From Ornithinibacillus sp. 4-3 (lineage in GTDB: Bacteria > Bacillota > Bacilli > Bacillales > Amphibacillaceae), in contig NZ_CP162599.1 of NCBI RefSeq assembly GCF_040958695.1, positions 96,001 to 160,000 of the forward strand: a DNA stretch of 64,000 nt, given 5' to 3'. This document shows positions 44,455 through 55,946 of this stretch, piece by piece. The notes under the pieces are model-generated. The model saw only the letters and a list, made by a program, of their open reading frames with translations, made no database searches and had not been told where the DNA came from. How positions within the stretch are numbered: the stretch's first letter is position 1; the number at the start of each line of letters is the position of its first letter. A program made the position numbers and the translations under genes.

Positions 44455-44637
44455 ATGTCTAAAAAACTAGAAATTACCCTCACACGCAGTGTTATTGGTA
44501 AAAGTGATAACCAACGTAAAACAGTTCAAGCACTTGGACTTAAGAAAATTAACGGTTCGGTAGTTCGTGAAGATAATCCTGCCGTTCGTGGTATGATTAA
44601 TAAAGTATCCCACATCGTTTCGGTAAAAGAAATATAA
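44455..44637 (+). CDS. rpmD: 50S ribosomal protein L30
   Basis: L30 is a small 60-aa 50S protein with [20 protein letters not shown] and the C-terminal [16 protein letters not shown]. It follows rpsE by 13 nt with GGAGGG as ribosome binding site. Confidence 0.96.
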   Translation: MSKKLEITLTRSVIGKSDNQRKTVQALGLKKINGSVVREDNPAVRGMINKVSHIVSVKEI

Positions 44638-44667
44638 TCATTAATAAACGAAAAAGGAGGTGCTCCA

Positions 44668-45092
44668 ATGAAACTTCATGAATTAGAAACTAATCGTGAA
44701 AAGCGTAAGCGTGTAGGTCGTGGAATGTCTTCTGGTAGCGGAAAAACATCTGGACGTGGGCAAAAAGGACAAAAAGCACGTTCTAAAGTAAGAGTAGGTT
44801 TTGAAGGTGGTCAAACTCCTTTATTCCAACGTTTACCTAAGCGTGGTTTTACAAATATTCATCGTAAAGAATACGCAATTATCAACTTAGATGCTCTTGG
44901 CAGATTTGATGAAGGCACAGAAGTTACACCTGAGCTATTACTTGAACAAGGGGTTGTGAGTAATTTAAAAGCAGGCCTTAAAGTATTAAGTCGAGGTTCA
45001 CTTGACAAAAAACTTACTGTAAAAGCTCATAAATTCTCTGCTGCAGCAAAAGAAGCAATCGAGGCAGCGGGCGGTAAAGCGGAGGTGTTATA

Positions 45093-45093
<1 letters not shown>
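44668..45093 (+). CDS. rplO: 50S ribosomal protein L15
   Basis: L15 is a late assembly protein. The 141-aa protein has the basic glycine-rich N-terminus ([20 protein letters not shown]) and the C-terminal GGKAEVL. Its stop overlaps the secY start by one base (TAATG), and the GGAGGTG ribosome binding site of secY lies in its last codons. Confidence 0.96.
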
Positions 45094-47070
<1,977 letters not shown>

Positions 47071-47252
47071 CAAAATAAGATAGTGAATAAAGCTATTTTA
47101 TTTGTTGAAATATAGAACGTAATTTTGCAACTTGAGAGATCAGTAATCAACTAAGTGATATTTAGTTTAAAAGATAGAACGAAAAAACGTATAGCGTAAA
47201 AACTTTCACGTTTATTTGATGCTAGATCAGGTAACTATTATAGAATTAGGAT

Positions 47253-47535
47253 GATTATAACCTGAGTGATGTGGTCATTGTTTGATCGAAGCTGGATGAA
47301 TTCCGCGAACAGATCATATTGTTCGTATAATAAAATGCTTATTATACAAGCGGACGGGGAAACGTATATATGACTGATCAAAGAATGAATTTCAGTGCGT
47401 TACTTATGGAGATGAGATATCTCTCCAGAAATCCAAAATAGCCTTCTAGAAACTGGTCGTGTCACAAATAGTAAGTTTTATGGTTTACTATATAAGGTTA
47501 TAAAGAATGTGACTGATTTGAAGAAGGGAGAATGA
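47253..47535 (+). pseudogene. Decayed KOW-domain RNA-binding protein gene (YbzG-like)
   Basis: In pieces across three frames this stretch reads like the KOW protein that lies between map and infA in Bacillus. The first piece is DYNLSDVVIV, then a stop, then SKLDEFREQIILFV. A shifted piece reads NKMLIIQADGET, then MTDQRMNFSALLMEMR. The last piece, intact from 47416, reads DISPEIQNSLLETGRVTNSK ... KGE and ends at TGA 47533-47535. The frame changes and stops leave no complete gene. The tail still provides the DNA in which the infA ribosome binding site lies. Bases 47071-47252 show no trace of map. Confidence 0.7.
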
Positions 47536-47540
47536 TGTTC

Positions 47541-47759
47541 ATGGCGAAAGAAGATGTAATTGAAATTGAAGGTACTGTAATTGAAACATTGCCTAACGCT
47601 ATGTTTAATGTAGAACTTGAAAATGGCCATACTGTATTAGCGCATGTTTCTGGTAAAATTCGTATGCATTTTATTCGTATTCTACCAGGCGATAAAGTAA
47701 CAGTTGAACTTTCCCCATATGATTTAACAAGAGGACGAATTACGTACCGTTATAAGTAG
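47541..47759 (+). CDS. infA: Translation initiation factor IF-1
   Basis: IF-1 blocks the A site during initiation. It is an OB-fold protein of 72 aa starting [23 protein letters not shown] at 47541 is preferred over one at 47532 because the family starts here and GGGAG is 10 nt upstream. rpmJ follows after 33 nt. Confidence 0.96.
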   Translation: MAKEDVIEIEGTVIETLPNAMFNVELENGHTVLAHVSGKIRMHFIRILPGDKVTVELSPYDLTRGRITYRYK

Positions 47760-47777
47760 GCATGAGCTCCGATATAA

Positions 47778-47906
<129 letters not shown>

Positions 47907-47930
47907 TAACGAAGGAGGTGCATGGCACGC

Positions 47931-48296
47931 ATGGCACGTATTGCAGGTATAGATATTCCACGTAACAAACGCGTAGTTATTTCTTTAACATCTATTTATG
48001 GAATCGGAAGAACTTCAGCGGAAAAGATCCTTGCAGAAGCAGGTGTTTCTGAAGATACTCGTGTACGCGACTTAACTGAAGAAGAACTAGGTAAACTACG
48101 TTCTGCAGTTGAGCAATACACTATTGAAGGTGACCTACGTCGTGAAGTGTCTCTTAACATTAAGCGTTTAGTAGAGATTGGAGCATACAGAGGTATTCGC
48201 CATCGTCGCGGATTACCAGTTCGTGGGCAGAACACTAAGAACAACTCACGTACTCGTAAAGGTCCACGTCGTACAATCGCTAACAAGAAGAAATAA
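47931..48296 (+). CDS. rpsM: 30S ribosomal protein S13
   Basis: S13 forms head bridges to the 50S subunit and contacts P-site tRNA. It has 121 aa, with [15 protein letters not shown] and the basic C-terminus [23 protein letters not shown] at 47931 is chosen over 47922 because AAGGAGGTG ends 11 nt before it, while 47922 would leave almost no spacing, and [15 protein letters not shown] is the family start. Confidence 0.95.
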   Translation: MARIAGIDIPRNKRVVISLTSIYGIGRTSAEKILAEAGVSEDTRVRDLTEEELGKLRSAVEQYTIEGDLRREVSLNIKRLVEIGAYRGIRHRRGLPVRGQNTKNNSRTRKGPRRTIANKKK

Positions 48297-48317
48297 TTGG
48301 GTAAAGGAGGTAACTAA

Positions 48318-48713
<396 letters not shown>

Positions 48714-49001
48714 TAAACCGTACGTATAGAATTTGTCACCCTGTCTATAATGGGATATGATAGCTGAATAATAAGGCATAGAAGGTTTATATCACGATGG
48801 AAGTGTAGGACTGAGCTTTTGCATACCATTTAACTACTCAGTTAATCATTTTTATTCAAAGAAACAAACCTTAAAGCATCGTAGAGACAAAAAAGTACGA
48901 AACGGAAAAATAGCGCAAAGCTTATATGCCTATTTTGAAAAATCGGTTGGGCGCAATGTGTCTAACCGTTGTTTCGACGTTTTAAAGGAGGGCTTTATAG
49001 A

Positions 49002-49946
49002 ATGATCGAAATTGAAAAACCAACTATTGAAACAGTAGAGATCAGTGATGATGTCACATCTGGAAAGTTTGTTATTGAGCCACTTGAACGTGGATATGGA
49101 ACCACAATAGGGAATTCCCTACGTCGTATCCTATTATCTTCATTACCAGGTGCTGCTATAACAACAGTACAAATTGATGGAGTTCTACATGAATTTTCGA
49201 CCATTGATGGCGTAGTTGAAGATGTAACAACTATCATCCTGAACTTAAAAAAGTTAGCCCTAAAAATCTACTCTGATGAAGTAAAGACATTAGAACTGAA
49301 TGCCCAGGGAGAAGGGGTAGTTACGGCTGCAGATTTAACATATGACAGTGATGTAGAAGTTCTTAATCCAGAATTAGAGATTGCTACATTAACAGATACA
49401 GGGAAGCTTTATATGAAAATCACTGCAGAACGTGGTCGTGGTTACCGTCCAGCGAAGGAAAACCAACACGACTCACAGCCAATTGGCGTTATTCCTGTAG
49501 ATTCGATTTTCACACCAGTATCCAGAGTGAGCTATCAAGTTGAAAATACTCGTGTAGGTCAAGTAGCTAACTATGATAAATTAACACTTGATGTATTAAC
49601 AAACGGTAGTATTCGCCCTGAAGAAGCTGTTTCCTTGGGTGCTAAAGTATTTACCGAACACTTAAATATTTTCGTAGGCCTTACGGATGAAGCACAGAAC
49701 ATCGAGATTATGGTTGAGAAAGAAGAAGACCAGAAAGAGAAAGTAATGGAGAAGACAATTGAAGAACTTGATCTATCCGTTCGCTCTTATAACTGCTTGA
49801 AGCGTGCTGGCATCAATACCGTACAGGAACTTGCTACGAAATCAGAAGAAGATATGATGAAGGTTCGTAACTTGGGTCGTAAATCATTAGATGAAATTAA
49901 ATTAAAACTAATAGACTTAGGCTTAGGATTACGCAACGACGACTAA
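49002..49946 (+). CDS. rpoA: RNA polymerase subunit alpha
   Basis: Alpha dimers scaffold RNA polymerase assembly, and its C-terminal domain contacts UP elements and activators. The 314-aa protein has the N-terminal domain ([20 protein letters not shown]) and the alpha-CTD ([20 protein letters not shown] to the end). ATG at 49002 follows AAAGGAGGG and gives [14 protein letters not shown]; an in-frame ATG-type start at 48969 is upstream of that site. Confidence 0.97.
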   Translation: MIEIEKPTIETVEISDDVTSGKFVIEPLERGYGTTIGNSLRRILLSSLPGAAITTVQIDGVLHEFSTIDGVVEDVTTIILNLKKLALKIYSDEVKTLELNAQGEGVVTAADLTYDSDVEVLNPELEIATLTDTGKLYMKITAERGRGYRPAKENQHDSQPIGVIPVDSIFTPVSRVSYQVENTRVGQVANYDKLTLDVLTNGSIRPEEAVSLGAKVFTEHLNIFVGLTDEAQNIEIMVEKEEDQKEKVMEKTIEELDLSVRSYNCLKRAGINTVQELATKSEEDMMKVRNLGRKSLDEIKLKLIDLGLGLRNDD

Positions 49947-49989
49947 TCAAATAGACATCTTTAGATTTATTGTAAGGGAGGGATTGGCA

Positions 49990-50343
49990 ATGGCTAGAAA
50001 ATTAGGTCGTACAACAGATGCCCGTATGGCATTACTTCGCAACTTAGCGTCTGATTTAATCATTCATGAACGTATTGAAACAACAGAAGCAAAAGCGAAA
50101 GATCTAAGATCAGTAGTGGATAAAATGATCACACTTGGTAAGCGTGGAGACCTTAATGCTCGTCGCCAAGCTGCAGCATTCTTATATCACCAAGAAGCAA
50201 ATGAAAACGAAAGCGTTCTTCAAAAACTTTTTGATGATGTTGCTAAGCGTTATGATGACCGTCAAGGCGGATATACACGTGTTCTTAAATTAGGACCTCG
50301 TCGTGGTGATGGAGCTCCAATGGCAATTATCGAGCTAGTATAA
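49990..50343 (+). CDS. rplQ: 50S ribosomal protein L17
   Basis: L17 lies at the exit-tunnel surface. The 117-aa protein has [20 protein letters not shown] and the strongly conserved end [23 protein letters not shown] at 49990 is 7 nt after GGGAGGG; a TTG two codons upstream is possible. It is the last gene of the alpha operon. Confidence 0.95.
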   Translation: MARKLGRTTDARMALLRNLASDLIIHERIETTEAKAKDLRSVVDKMITLGKRGDLNARRQAAAFLYHQEANENESVLQKLFDDVAKRYDDRQGGYTRVLKLGPRRGDGAPMAIIELV

Positions 50344-50377
50344 TTTTTAAACAAGTGAAATAAAGCATAGTGTGGGC

Positions 50378-50425
50378 AAGGGCGGGACTGAATCTCTTCT
50401 GTGAGGTGAATCCAAGCCCTTTTTT
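50378..50425 (+). terminator. Probable terminator of the alpha operon
   Basis: AAGGGC (50378-50383) pairs with GCCCTT (50416-50421), with additional internal pairing (GGA with TCC), and is followed by five to six T. The long imperfect interior lowers confidence. Confidence 0.55.
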
Positions 50426-50557
50426 GCACTGTTTGCAGTCTTATAGAAATTTGCTTGTTTTAGATGACTAGAGAGGATAGAATTTAGAAGAGATAGTCTT
50501 TCTAAATAAAATAGAGTCAGCCCAAAGCTAGAAGAGCTAGAGGAGGCTTAATTAAAG

Positions 50558-51397
50558 ATGAGAAATAAATTAATAGAGTTTAAAAATGTATCCTTTCGTT
50601 ATGGAGATGAGTATCCTTGGGTTTTAAAGGATGTGTCCTTTCAGATTTATGAAAATGAATGGATCGCTATTATTGGTCATAATGGATCAGGGAAGTCAAC
50701 AATAGCTAAACTGATGAATGGTTTATTATTCCCTCAAGAAGGACAAATTATTATCGATGGTATAGAGATAAATAAGGATACAGTATGGGATGTTCGAAAG
50801 GATGTAGGGATGGTATTTCAAAATCCCGATAACCAATTTGTAGGGACAACGGTACGTGATGATGTTGCTTTTGGTATGGAGAACCGTGGAATACCTCGTT
50901 CTGTCATGCTAGAGCGTATAGAATCTTCCTTAAAGGCTGTTGGTATGATGGATTACCAAACTACAGAACCTCATCGACTCTCTGGTGGTCAAAAACAACG
51001 AGTTGCCATTGCAAGTGTATTAGCAATCTCACCAAAAGTACTTATTCTAGATGAAGCAACAGCGATGCTTGATCCAAAAGGTAGAAAAGAAATATTAAAT
51101 ACGATATCTCATGTACGATCAGAAAGAGAACTATCGCTTATTACGATTACACATGATTTAACAGAAGTAGTACAGGCTGAAAGAGTTATTGTGATGAATA
51201 GAGGGGAAATGCTTTATGAAGGCATGCCTCGCGAAGTTTTTGCAAAGAAAGATACTTTAAGAGAAATCGGCCTAGATGTTCCTTTGATTGCTAGTTTGGC
51301 GGAAGAGTTAAAAAAGGTCGGTGTATCTATCACGAATGAGCCATTAAATCATGAAGAATTGCTGGAGGACTTATGGAAATTAAATTCGAGCAGGTAA
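50558..51397 (+). CDS. ecfA1: ECF transporter ATPase subunit EcfA1
   Basis: EcfA1 is one of two ABC ATPases of the energy-coupling factor module that powers vitamin (riboflavin, folate, biotin and others) and metal uptake through interchangeable S components. The 279-aa protein has Walker [10 protein letters not shown] (40-48), signature [12 protein letters not shown] and Walker [12 protein letters not shown]. The AGGAGG ribosome binding site precedes the ATG. It overlaps ecfA2 by 25 nt, which implies coupled synthesis of the heterodimer. No S component lies beside it. Confidence 0.95.
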   Translation: MRNKLIEFKNVSFRYGDEYPWVLKDVSFQIYENEWIAIIGHNGSGKSTIAKLMNGLLFPQEGQIIIDGIEINKDTVWDVRKDVGMVFQNPDNQFVGTTVRDDVAFGMENRGIPRSVMLERIESSLKAVGMMDYQTTEPHRLSGGQKQRVAIASVLAISPKVLILDEATAMLDPKGRKEILNTISHVRSERELSLITITHDLTEVVQAERVIVMNRGEMLYEGMPREVFAKKDTLREIGLDVPLIASLAEELKKVGVSITNEPLNHEELLEDLWKLNSSR

Positions 51398-52242
51398 ATT
51401 ATACATATCAACCGAATACACCCTTTGCTCATCAAGCATTAAAAGATGTCTCTTTCCAAATTCCATCTGGCACATTTGTAGCAATTATTGGACATACTGG
51501 CTCAGGGAAATCGACGTTGATTCAGCATTTAAATGGCTTAACTATCCCAACACAAGGAAAAGTACAGATCGGACCATATACATTATCTAAGGAACAGAAA
51601 TTAAAAGAAATGAAAAATCTGCGAAGTCAGGTTGGTGTTGTTTTTCAGTATCCAGAGCATCAATTGTTTGAGGAAACCGTTGAGAAGGATATTGCATTTG
51701 GACCTCAAAATTTTGGTGTAGATGAAGGAGAAATTAAGAAACGCATTGAAAATATATTGCCTCAAGTCGGAATTTCTGCAGAATTACTCCCCCGTTCTCC
51801 CTTTGATCTAAGTGGAGGGCAAATGAGAAGAGTTGCCATTGCAGGTGTATTAGCTGTGGAGCCTAAGGTGCTTGTATTAGATGAACCAACAGCTGGATTA
51901 GATCCAAGAGGGCAAAAAGAAATGATGGATATGTTCTATCGTTTACATCAAGAAAGAGAGTTAACAACAGTGCTCGTTACACATAGTATGGAAGATGCTT
52001 TAAAGTATGCTGATCATGTTATTATCATGAATAAAGGATCGAAGTATATGGAAGGAAAACCACTCGAGGTATTCCAAATGAAAGAAGCACTCCAGAAAGT
52101 AAACTTAGATGTTCCAGAAATTATTCATTTCTTGCAGTCCTTTGAGGAGAAATTCGGTTATTCTATTCCATATAAACATCAGTCCTTACATGAGCTAGCA
52201 TTAGCCATACAAAAGGCATTGAAAGAAGCTGATAGCATATGA
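51373..52242 (+). CDS. ecfA2: ECF transporter ATPase subunit EcfA2
   Basis: This is the second ATPase of the ECF heterodimer. The 289-aa protein has Walker [10 protein letters not shown] (40-48), signature [13 protein letters not shown] and Walker [12 protein letters not shown]. The start at 51373 lies within ecfA1 with a GGAGG site upstream (inside ecfA1). It overlaps ecfT by 4 nt (ATGA). Confidence 0.95.
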   Translation: MEIKFEQVNYTYQPNTPFAHQALKDVSFQIPSGTFVAIIGHTGSGKSTLIQHLNGLTIPTQGKVQIGPYTLSKEQKLKEMKNLRSQVGVVFQYPEHQLFEETVEKDIAFGPQNFGVDEGEIKKRIENILPQVGISAELLPRSPFDLSGGQMRRVAIAGVLAVEPKVLVLDEPTAGLDPRGQKEMMDMFYRLHQERELTTVLVTHSMEDALKYADHVIIMNKGSKYMEGKPLEVFQMKEALQKVNLDVPEIIHFLQSFEEKFGYSIPYKHQSLHELALAIQKALKEADSI

Positions 52243-53042
52243 ATTCGATTATCATTGGACAGTACGTACCAGGAAATTCACTTGTTCATCGCTTAGACCC
52301 TCGCACGAAAATAACCATTATTTTCTTCTTTGTTGTTTTCGTATTTTTTGCGAATAATGTACCAAGTTATGGAATATTAGTAACCTTTGCATTGCTCACG
52401 GTAGTATTAACTAGAATTCCATATCGTTTTATATTAAAGGGTCTGACACCTGTATGGTTTTTACTAGTTTTCACCTTTATATTGCATATCATTGTAACAA
52501 AGGATGGTTCTGTCCTTTTAGAAATATGGAGATTTAAAATATATACTGGTGGTGTTATACAAGGTTTCGCAATTTCATTAAGGTTTTTCTTACTTATTTT
52601 AATTACATCCTTGCTTACTTTGACAACAACACCAATTGAAATTACAGATGCTATAGAAGATATGCTACATCCGTTAAAGAAGCTTAAATTTCCGATTCAT
52701 GAATTAGCTTTAATGATGTCTATCTCTTTGCGCTTTATCCCAACGTTATTACAGGAAACAGATAAAATATCAAAAGCACAAGCTTCACGAGGTGTTGATT
52801 TTCGTACTGGTTCCATCAAGGAAAGAGCGAAAGCTATAGTTCCTTTACTCATTCCTTTATTCGTAAGTGCTTTTAAGAGAGCAGAAGAACTTGCAATGGC
52901 AATGGAAGCACGAGGGTATAATGGAGGAGAAGGACGAACGAAATTACGAGAATTAAAAATTACAAAGTTAGATATCATTGTTTATTTCGTGTTTATTGTA
53001 GTTATTGCAGGATTATTTTTTACAAGAAATTATACAGCATAG
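52239..53042 (+). CDS. ecfT: ECF transporter transmembrane subunit EcfT
   Basis: EcfT is the membrane scaffold linking the ATPase pair to substrate-binding S proteins. It has 267 aa, with five to six hydrophobic segments. Two x-Arg-Gly motifs of the coupling helices are present (SRGVDF and ARGYNG, near residues 184 and 226). The ecfA1-ecfA2-ecfT order beside rplQ and truA is conserved in Firmicutes, where the module is shared by many S components located elsewhere. Confidence 0.94.
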   Translation: MNSIIIGQYVPGNSLVHRLDPRTKITIIFFFVVFVFFANNVPSYGILVTFALLTVVLTRIPYRFILKGLTPVWFLLVFTFILHIIVTKDGSVLLEIWRFKIYTGGVIQGFAISLRFFLLILITSLLTLTTTPIEITDAIEDMLHPLKKLKFPIHELALMMSISLRFIPTLLQETDKISKAQASRGVDFRTGSIKERAKAIVPLLIPLFVSAFKRAEELAMAMEARGYNGGEGRTKLRELKITKLDIIVYFVFIVVIAGLFFTRNYTA

Positions 53043-53078
53043 ACGTAGCTTACTATAGAAAATTGGAGAAATGCAGCA

Positions 53079-53828
53079 ATGGAAAAGATGAAATGTACCC
53101 TCAGCTATGATGGGACGAATTATTCTGGGTTTCAAATTCAAGAAAATGGTCGCACCATTCAAGGGGAGATTGAAAAGGCCCTAAAAAAGATACATAAGGG
53201 AAAATCCATTCGTATCCAAGCTTCAGGAAGAACAGATGCAGGAGTGCATGCAAGAGCACAGGTGATTCATTTCGAAACAGATCTATATCTTTCTGAGGAA
53301 AGCTGGCAAAGAGCTTTAAATACATTATTACCAGCAGATATATATATTCATCAAGTAGTAGAAGTACCAGAATTCTTCCATGCACGTTTTGATGCTATTG
53401 CGAAGGAATACCATTATTTCGTATTTAATCGTAAGGAAAGAGATGTTTTCCGTAAAAATTATTTTTACCACTTTCCACATGCCTTAGACATAGAGGCAAT
53501 GCAAGCGGCTTGCCAATACTTTATTGGAGAGCATGATTTTACTGCATGCTGTTCAACAAGATCGACGATTAAAGGAAGCAAAGTACGAACACTTACGAAA
53601 TTAAGCTGTGAGAAGCAAGGCGATGAAATAAAATTTGTTGTGCGAGGTAATGGATTTCTGCAGCATATGGTTCGGATTATTGTTGGTACACTAATGGAGG
53701 TCGGACAGGGACTACGTAACCCAGAAGAGATTCCAGTGCTACTCGAGAAAAAGGACCGTCGCTTACTCGGGAAAACCGTTCCTGCTCAGGGATTATATCT
53801 TTTAGAAGTTGAATATCCATCAGAGTGA
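53079..53828 (+). CDS. truA: tRNA pseudouridine(38-40) synthase TruA
   Basis: TruA isomerises uridines 38-40 in the anticodon stem of many tRNAs. The 249-aa protein has the catalytic Asp53 in ASGRTDAGVHA and the later motif HMVRIIVGTLMEVG. The ATG at 53079 has a modest GGAGAAATG site; an alternative ATG three codons later is possible. It follows ecfT by 36 nt and precedes rplM, in the usual Bacillus order. Confidence 0.95.
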   Translation: MEKMKCTLSYDGTNYSGFQIQENGRTIQGEIEKALKKIHKGKSIRIQASGRTDAGVHARAQVIHFETDLYLSEESWQRALNTLLPADIYIHQVVEVPEFFHARFDAIAKEYHYFVFNRKERDVFRKNYFYHFPHALDIEAMQAACQYFIGEHDFTACCSTRSTIKGSKVRTLTKLSCEKQGDEIKFVVRGNGFLQHMVRIIVGTLMEVGQGLRNPEEIPVLLEKKDRRLLGKTVPAQGLYLLEVEYPSE

Positions 53829-53949
53829 GTAATGGAAATATAGTTGTATAAATATAAGAGGGCATTTTTTTGGTTAAAAGTTTAACTGTGAAGTTGGCAT
53901 GAGCCTTTATCTCATGCGAAAAAATTATATAATAAATTTGCTTTTAAAC

Positions 53950-54031
53950 TTGACTTTGATAGGCAATTTAGATACTATTGAGTATGGTAATTTATTTCTA
54001 AGACCACAGTTAGCCCCGGAACTAACTAGTG
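53950..54031 (+). promoter_or_regulatory. rplM-rpsI promoter and candidate L13 leader hairpin
   Basis: TTGACT (53950-53955), 17 nt, TACTAT (53973-53978) is a good SigA promoter, with transcription starting near 53985. The leader then folds a hairpin, CAC-AGTTAG (54005-54013) with CTAACT-A-GTG (54022-54031), loop CCCCGGAA. A short L13 leader before rplM is a known Firmicute autoregulatory element. Identification of this hairpin with that family is likely but not verified. Confidence 0.6.
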
Positions 54032-54081
54032 TTTAAAATATAGGAATAAGATTTAAATGAATCGATGGAGGGAAACCGATT

Positions 54082-54519
54082 ATGCGCACGACTTTCATGG
54101 CGAATGAAAATAATATTGAACGCAAATGGTTTGTTGTTGATGCAGAAGGCAAGCGTTTAGGTCGTTTAGCAAGTGAAGTTGCAGCGATTTTACGTGGAAA
54201 GCATAAGCCAACATACACACCACATGTTGATACTGGAGATCATGTAATTATTGTAAATGCAGAGAAAATTGAACTAACTGGAAACAAACTTTCTGACAAA
54301 ATGTATTACCGTCACTCAGGATTTCCTGGTGGATTAAAAGGACGTAATGCAGAAGAAATGTTAGCGAAGTTCCCAGAGCGTGTAACAGAACTTGCAATTA
54401 AAGGAATGTTACCAAAAGGTTCTCTTGGACGCAAAATGATTAAAAAATTACACGTATATAGTGGATCAGAACATAACAATCAAGCACAAAAGCCAGAAGT
54501 TTACGAACTTCGTGGATAA
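54082..54519 (+). CDS. rplM: 50S ribosomal protein L13
   Basis: L13 is an early 50S assembly protein. The 145-aa protein starts [20 protein letters not shown] and has [20 protein letters not shown] and the end [15 protein letters not shown] precedes the ATG. rpsI follows after 19 nt. Confidence 0.97.
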   Translation: MRTTFMANENNIERKWFVVDAEGKRLGRLASEVAAILRGKHKPTYTPHVDTGDHVIIVNAEKIELTGNKLSDKMYYRHSGFPGGLKGRNAEEMLAKFPERVTELAIKGMLPKGSLGRKMIKKLHVYSGSEHNNQAQKPEVYELRG

Positions 54520-54538
54520 TTAAAGAGGAGGCAAAACA

Positions 54539-54931
54539 TTGGCACAAGTACAATATTACGGAACTGGCCGTCGTAAGACATCGACTGCACGTGTACGCCT
54601 TGTTCCAGGAACAGGTCAAATTATTATTAACAAACGTAATGCAGAAGATTACTTCCCATATGAAACTCAACTTATTATTATTAACCAACCACTTGCAACA
54701 ACTGAAACTCAAGGAACATATGATGTTTTAGTTAATGTTGATGGTGGAGGATATACAGGTCAAGCTGGAGCTATCCGTCACGGAATCGCTAGAGCTTTAC
54801 TAAAAGTAGATCCAGAATACCGTACTCCGCTTAAGCGTGAAGGCTTCTTAACAAGAGATGCTAGAATGGTTGAGCGTAAGAAATACGGTCTTAAAGGCGC
54901 GCGTAGAGCTCCTCAGTTCTCGAAGCGTTAA
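54539..54931 (+). CDS. rpsI: 30S ribosomal protein S9
   Basis: S9 extends a C-terminal tail (here ending QFSKR) that touches P-site tRNA. It has 130 aa. It starts with TTG at 54539 after GAGGAGG, giving [20 protein letters not shown]. It is the last gene of the conserved ribosomal region, and a terminator follows. Confidence 0.96.
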   Translation: MAQVQYYGTGRRKTSTARVRLVPGTGQIIINKRNAEDYFPYETQLIIINQPLATTETQGTYDVLVNVDGGGYTGQAGAIRHGIARALLKVDPEYRTPLKREGFLTRDARMVERKKYGLKGARRAPQFSKR

Positions 54932-54951
54932 CCTTATATTATTGTATATCA

Positions 54952-54987
54952 AACCCTTTCTCACTTTGGTGGGAGAGGGTTTTTTTG
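54952..54987 (+). terminator. rplM-rpsI terminator
   Basis: AACCCTTTCTC pairs with GGGAGAGGGTT (one G-T pair) and runs into seven T. Confidence 0.9.
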
Positions 54988-55070
54988 TGTGGATAAAAAG
55001 AAAGTATAAAATTTTGTGCAAATGTGCTCTTATGCAGAAATAGTATTATTTAGATCCGACTCAAAACATT

Positions 55071-55115
55071 TAATTTCCATAATTTATCTGTATTATGATA
55101 TAATTTCCATAATTT
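55071..55115 (+). promoter_or_regulatory. Paired direct repeats before the gluconate dehydrogenase-like operon
   Basis: TAATTTCCATAATTT occurs twice (55071-55085 and 55101-55115), exactly 30 nt apart, which is about three helical turns. Each copy contains TAATTT twice at 9-nt spacing. The second copy overlaps a possible -10 TATAAT (55099-55104), for which no good -35 is seen. The arrangement suggests a specific regulator binding in tandem. Confidence 0.5.
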
Positions 55116-55146
55116 GCAATATTACATTTTACTAGGAGGGGTGCAT

Positions 55147-55923
55147 ATGTCTGACAAAAAAGGTAAGAGCAATGGGAATGGTCAACCGAAACAAAAGTCG
55201 AGACGTCAATTTTTGAAAAATTCTGGATTAGTTGTCGGTGGTATTGTTGGTGGAGGTTTATTAGGTACATTTGCTGACAATCTATTTGTATCAGATCAAC
55301 CAACATCGACTCAACCTAATCAAGGAGAAACGTTAGAAAGAGAGTTTACAGAAACAAGAATGTTCTTTACTCGATTTGAAGATTTTTCTGTATTAGGAGC
55401 AGCAGTAGAAAGGATTTATCCGGAAGATGATAATGGTCCTGGTGCAATTGGTTTAGGTGTTCCATATTTTATTGACAAACAATTAGCAGGTCCATATGGC
55501 TCGAATAAATTTGACTATATGAAAGGTCCTATTCAAGAAGTAGATGTTGCTTCATCTTATCAAACACTAATGACACGTGGTGAAGTATTTATTGAAGGGA
55601 TTCGAAAACTAAATGCCGAAAGTTTAAACACTTATGATGAAAGGTTTTATGATTTAGAAGAAGAACAGCAAGATGAGCTATTAACAGCAATGGAAGCTGG
55701 AGAAATTGAATTACGTGGTGTTAAAAGTTCTACATTCTTTAGCTTATTACGTCAAATGACCATTGAAGGTGTATATGCTGATCCACTATATGGTGGAAAC
55801 AAGGACATGATGGGATGGAAAATGAAAGAACATCCAGGAATTCGTGCAGGTTATAGTGACTTAATCGAGGAGGAGGAGTTCCAAGTCATTGAGCAAATGA
55901 GTTTAAAAGACTATCAAAGATAA
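55147..55923 (+). CDS. Gluconate 2-dehydrogenase subunit 3 family protein with Tat signal
   Basis: The 258-aa protein starts with a hydrophilic stretch, then the twin-arginine motif SRRQFLKNSG, then a glycine-rich hydrophobic segment (residues 28-45), so Tat export is expected. The remainder resembles the gluconate 2-dehydrogenase small subunit 3 family. In characterised FAD sugar dehydrogenases such a subunit carries the flavoprotein across the membrane as a hitch-hiker. The ATG at 55147 follows AGGAGGGG; an ATG-like start 33 nt upstream lies before the site. It precedes the GMC subunit by 23 nt. Confidence 0.85.
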   Translation: MSDKKGKSNGNGQPKQKSRRQFLKNSGLVVGGIVGGGLLGTFADNLFVSDQPTSTQPNQGETLEREFTETRMFFTRFEDFSVLGAAVERIYPEDDNGPGAIGLGVPYFIDKQLAGPYGSNKFDYMKGPIQEVDVASSYQTLMTRGEVFIEGIRKLNAESLNTYDERFYDLEEEQQDELLTAMEAGEIELRGVKSSTFFSLLRQMTIEGVYADPLYGGNKDMMGWKMKEHPGIRAGYSDLIEEEEFQVIEQMSLKDYQR

Positions 55924-55946
55924 CGTAATAAAAGAGGAGGATTGTT

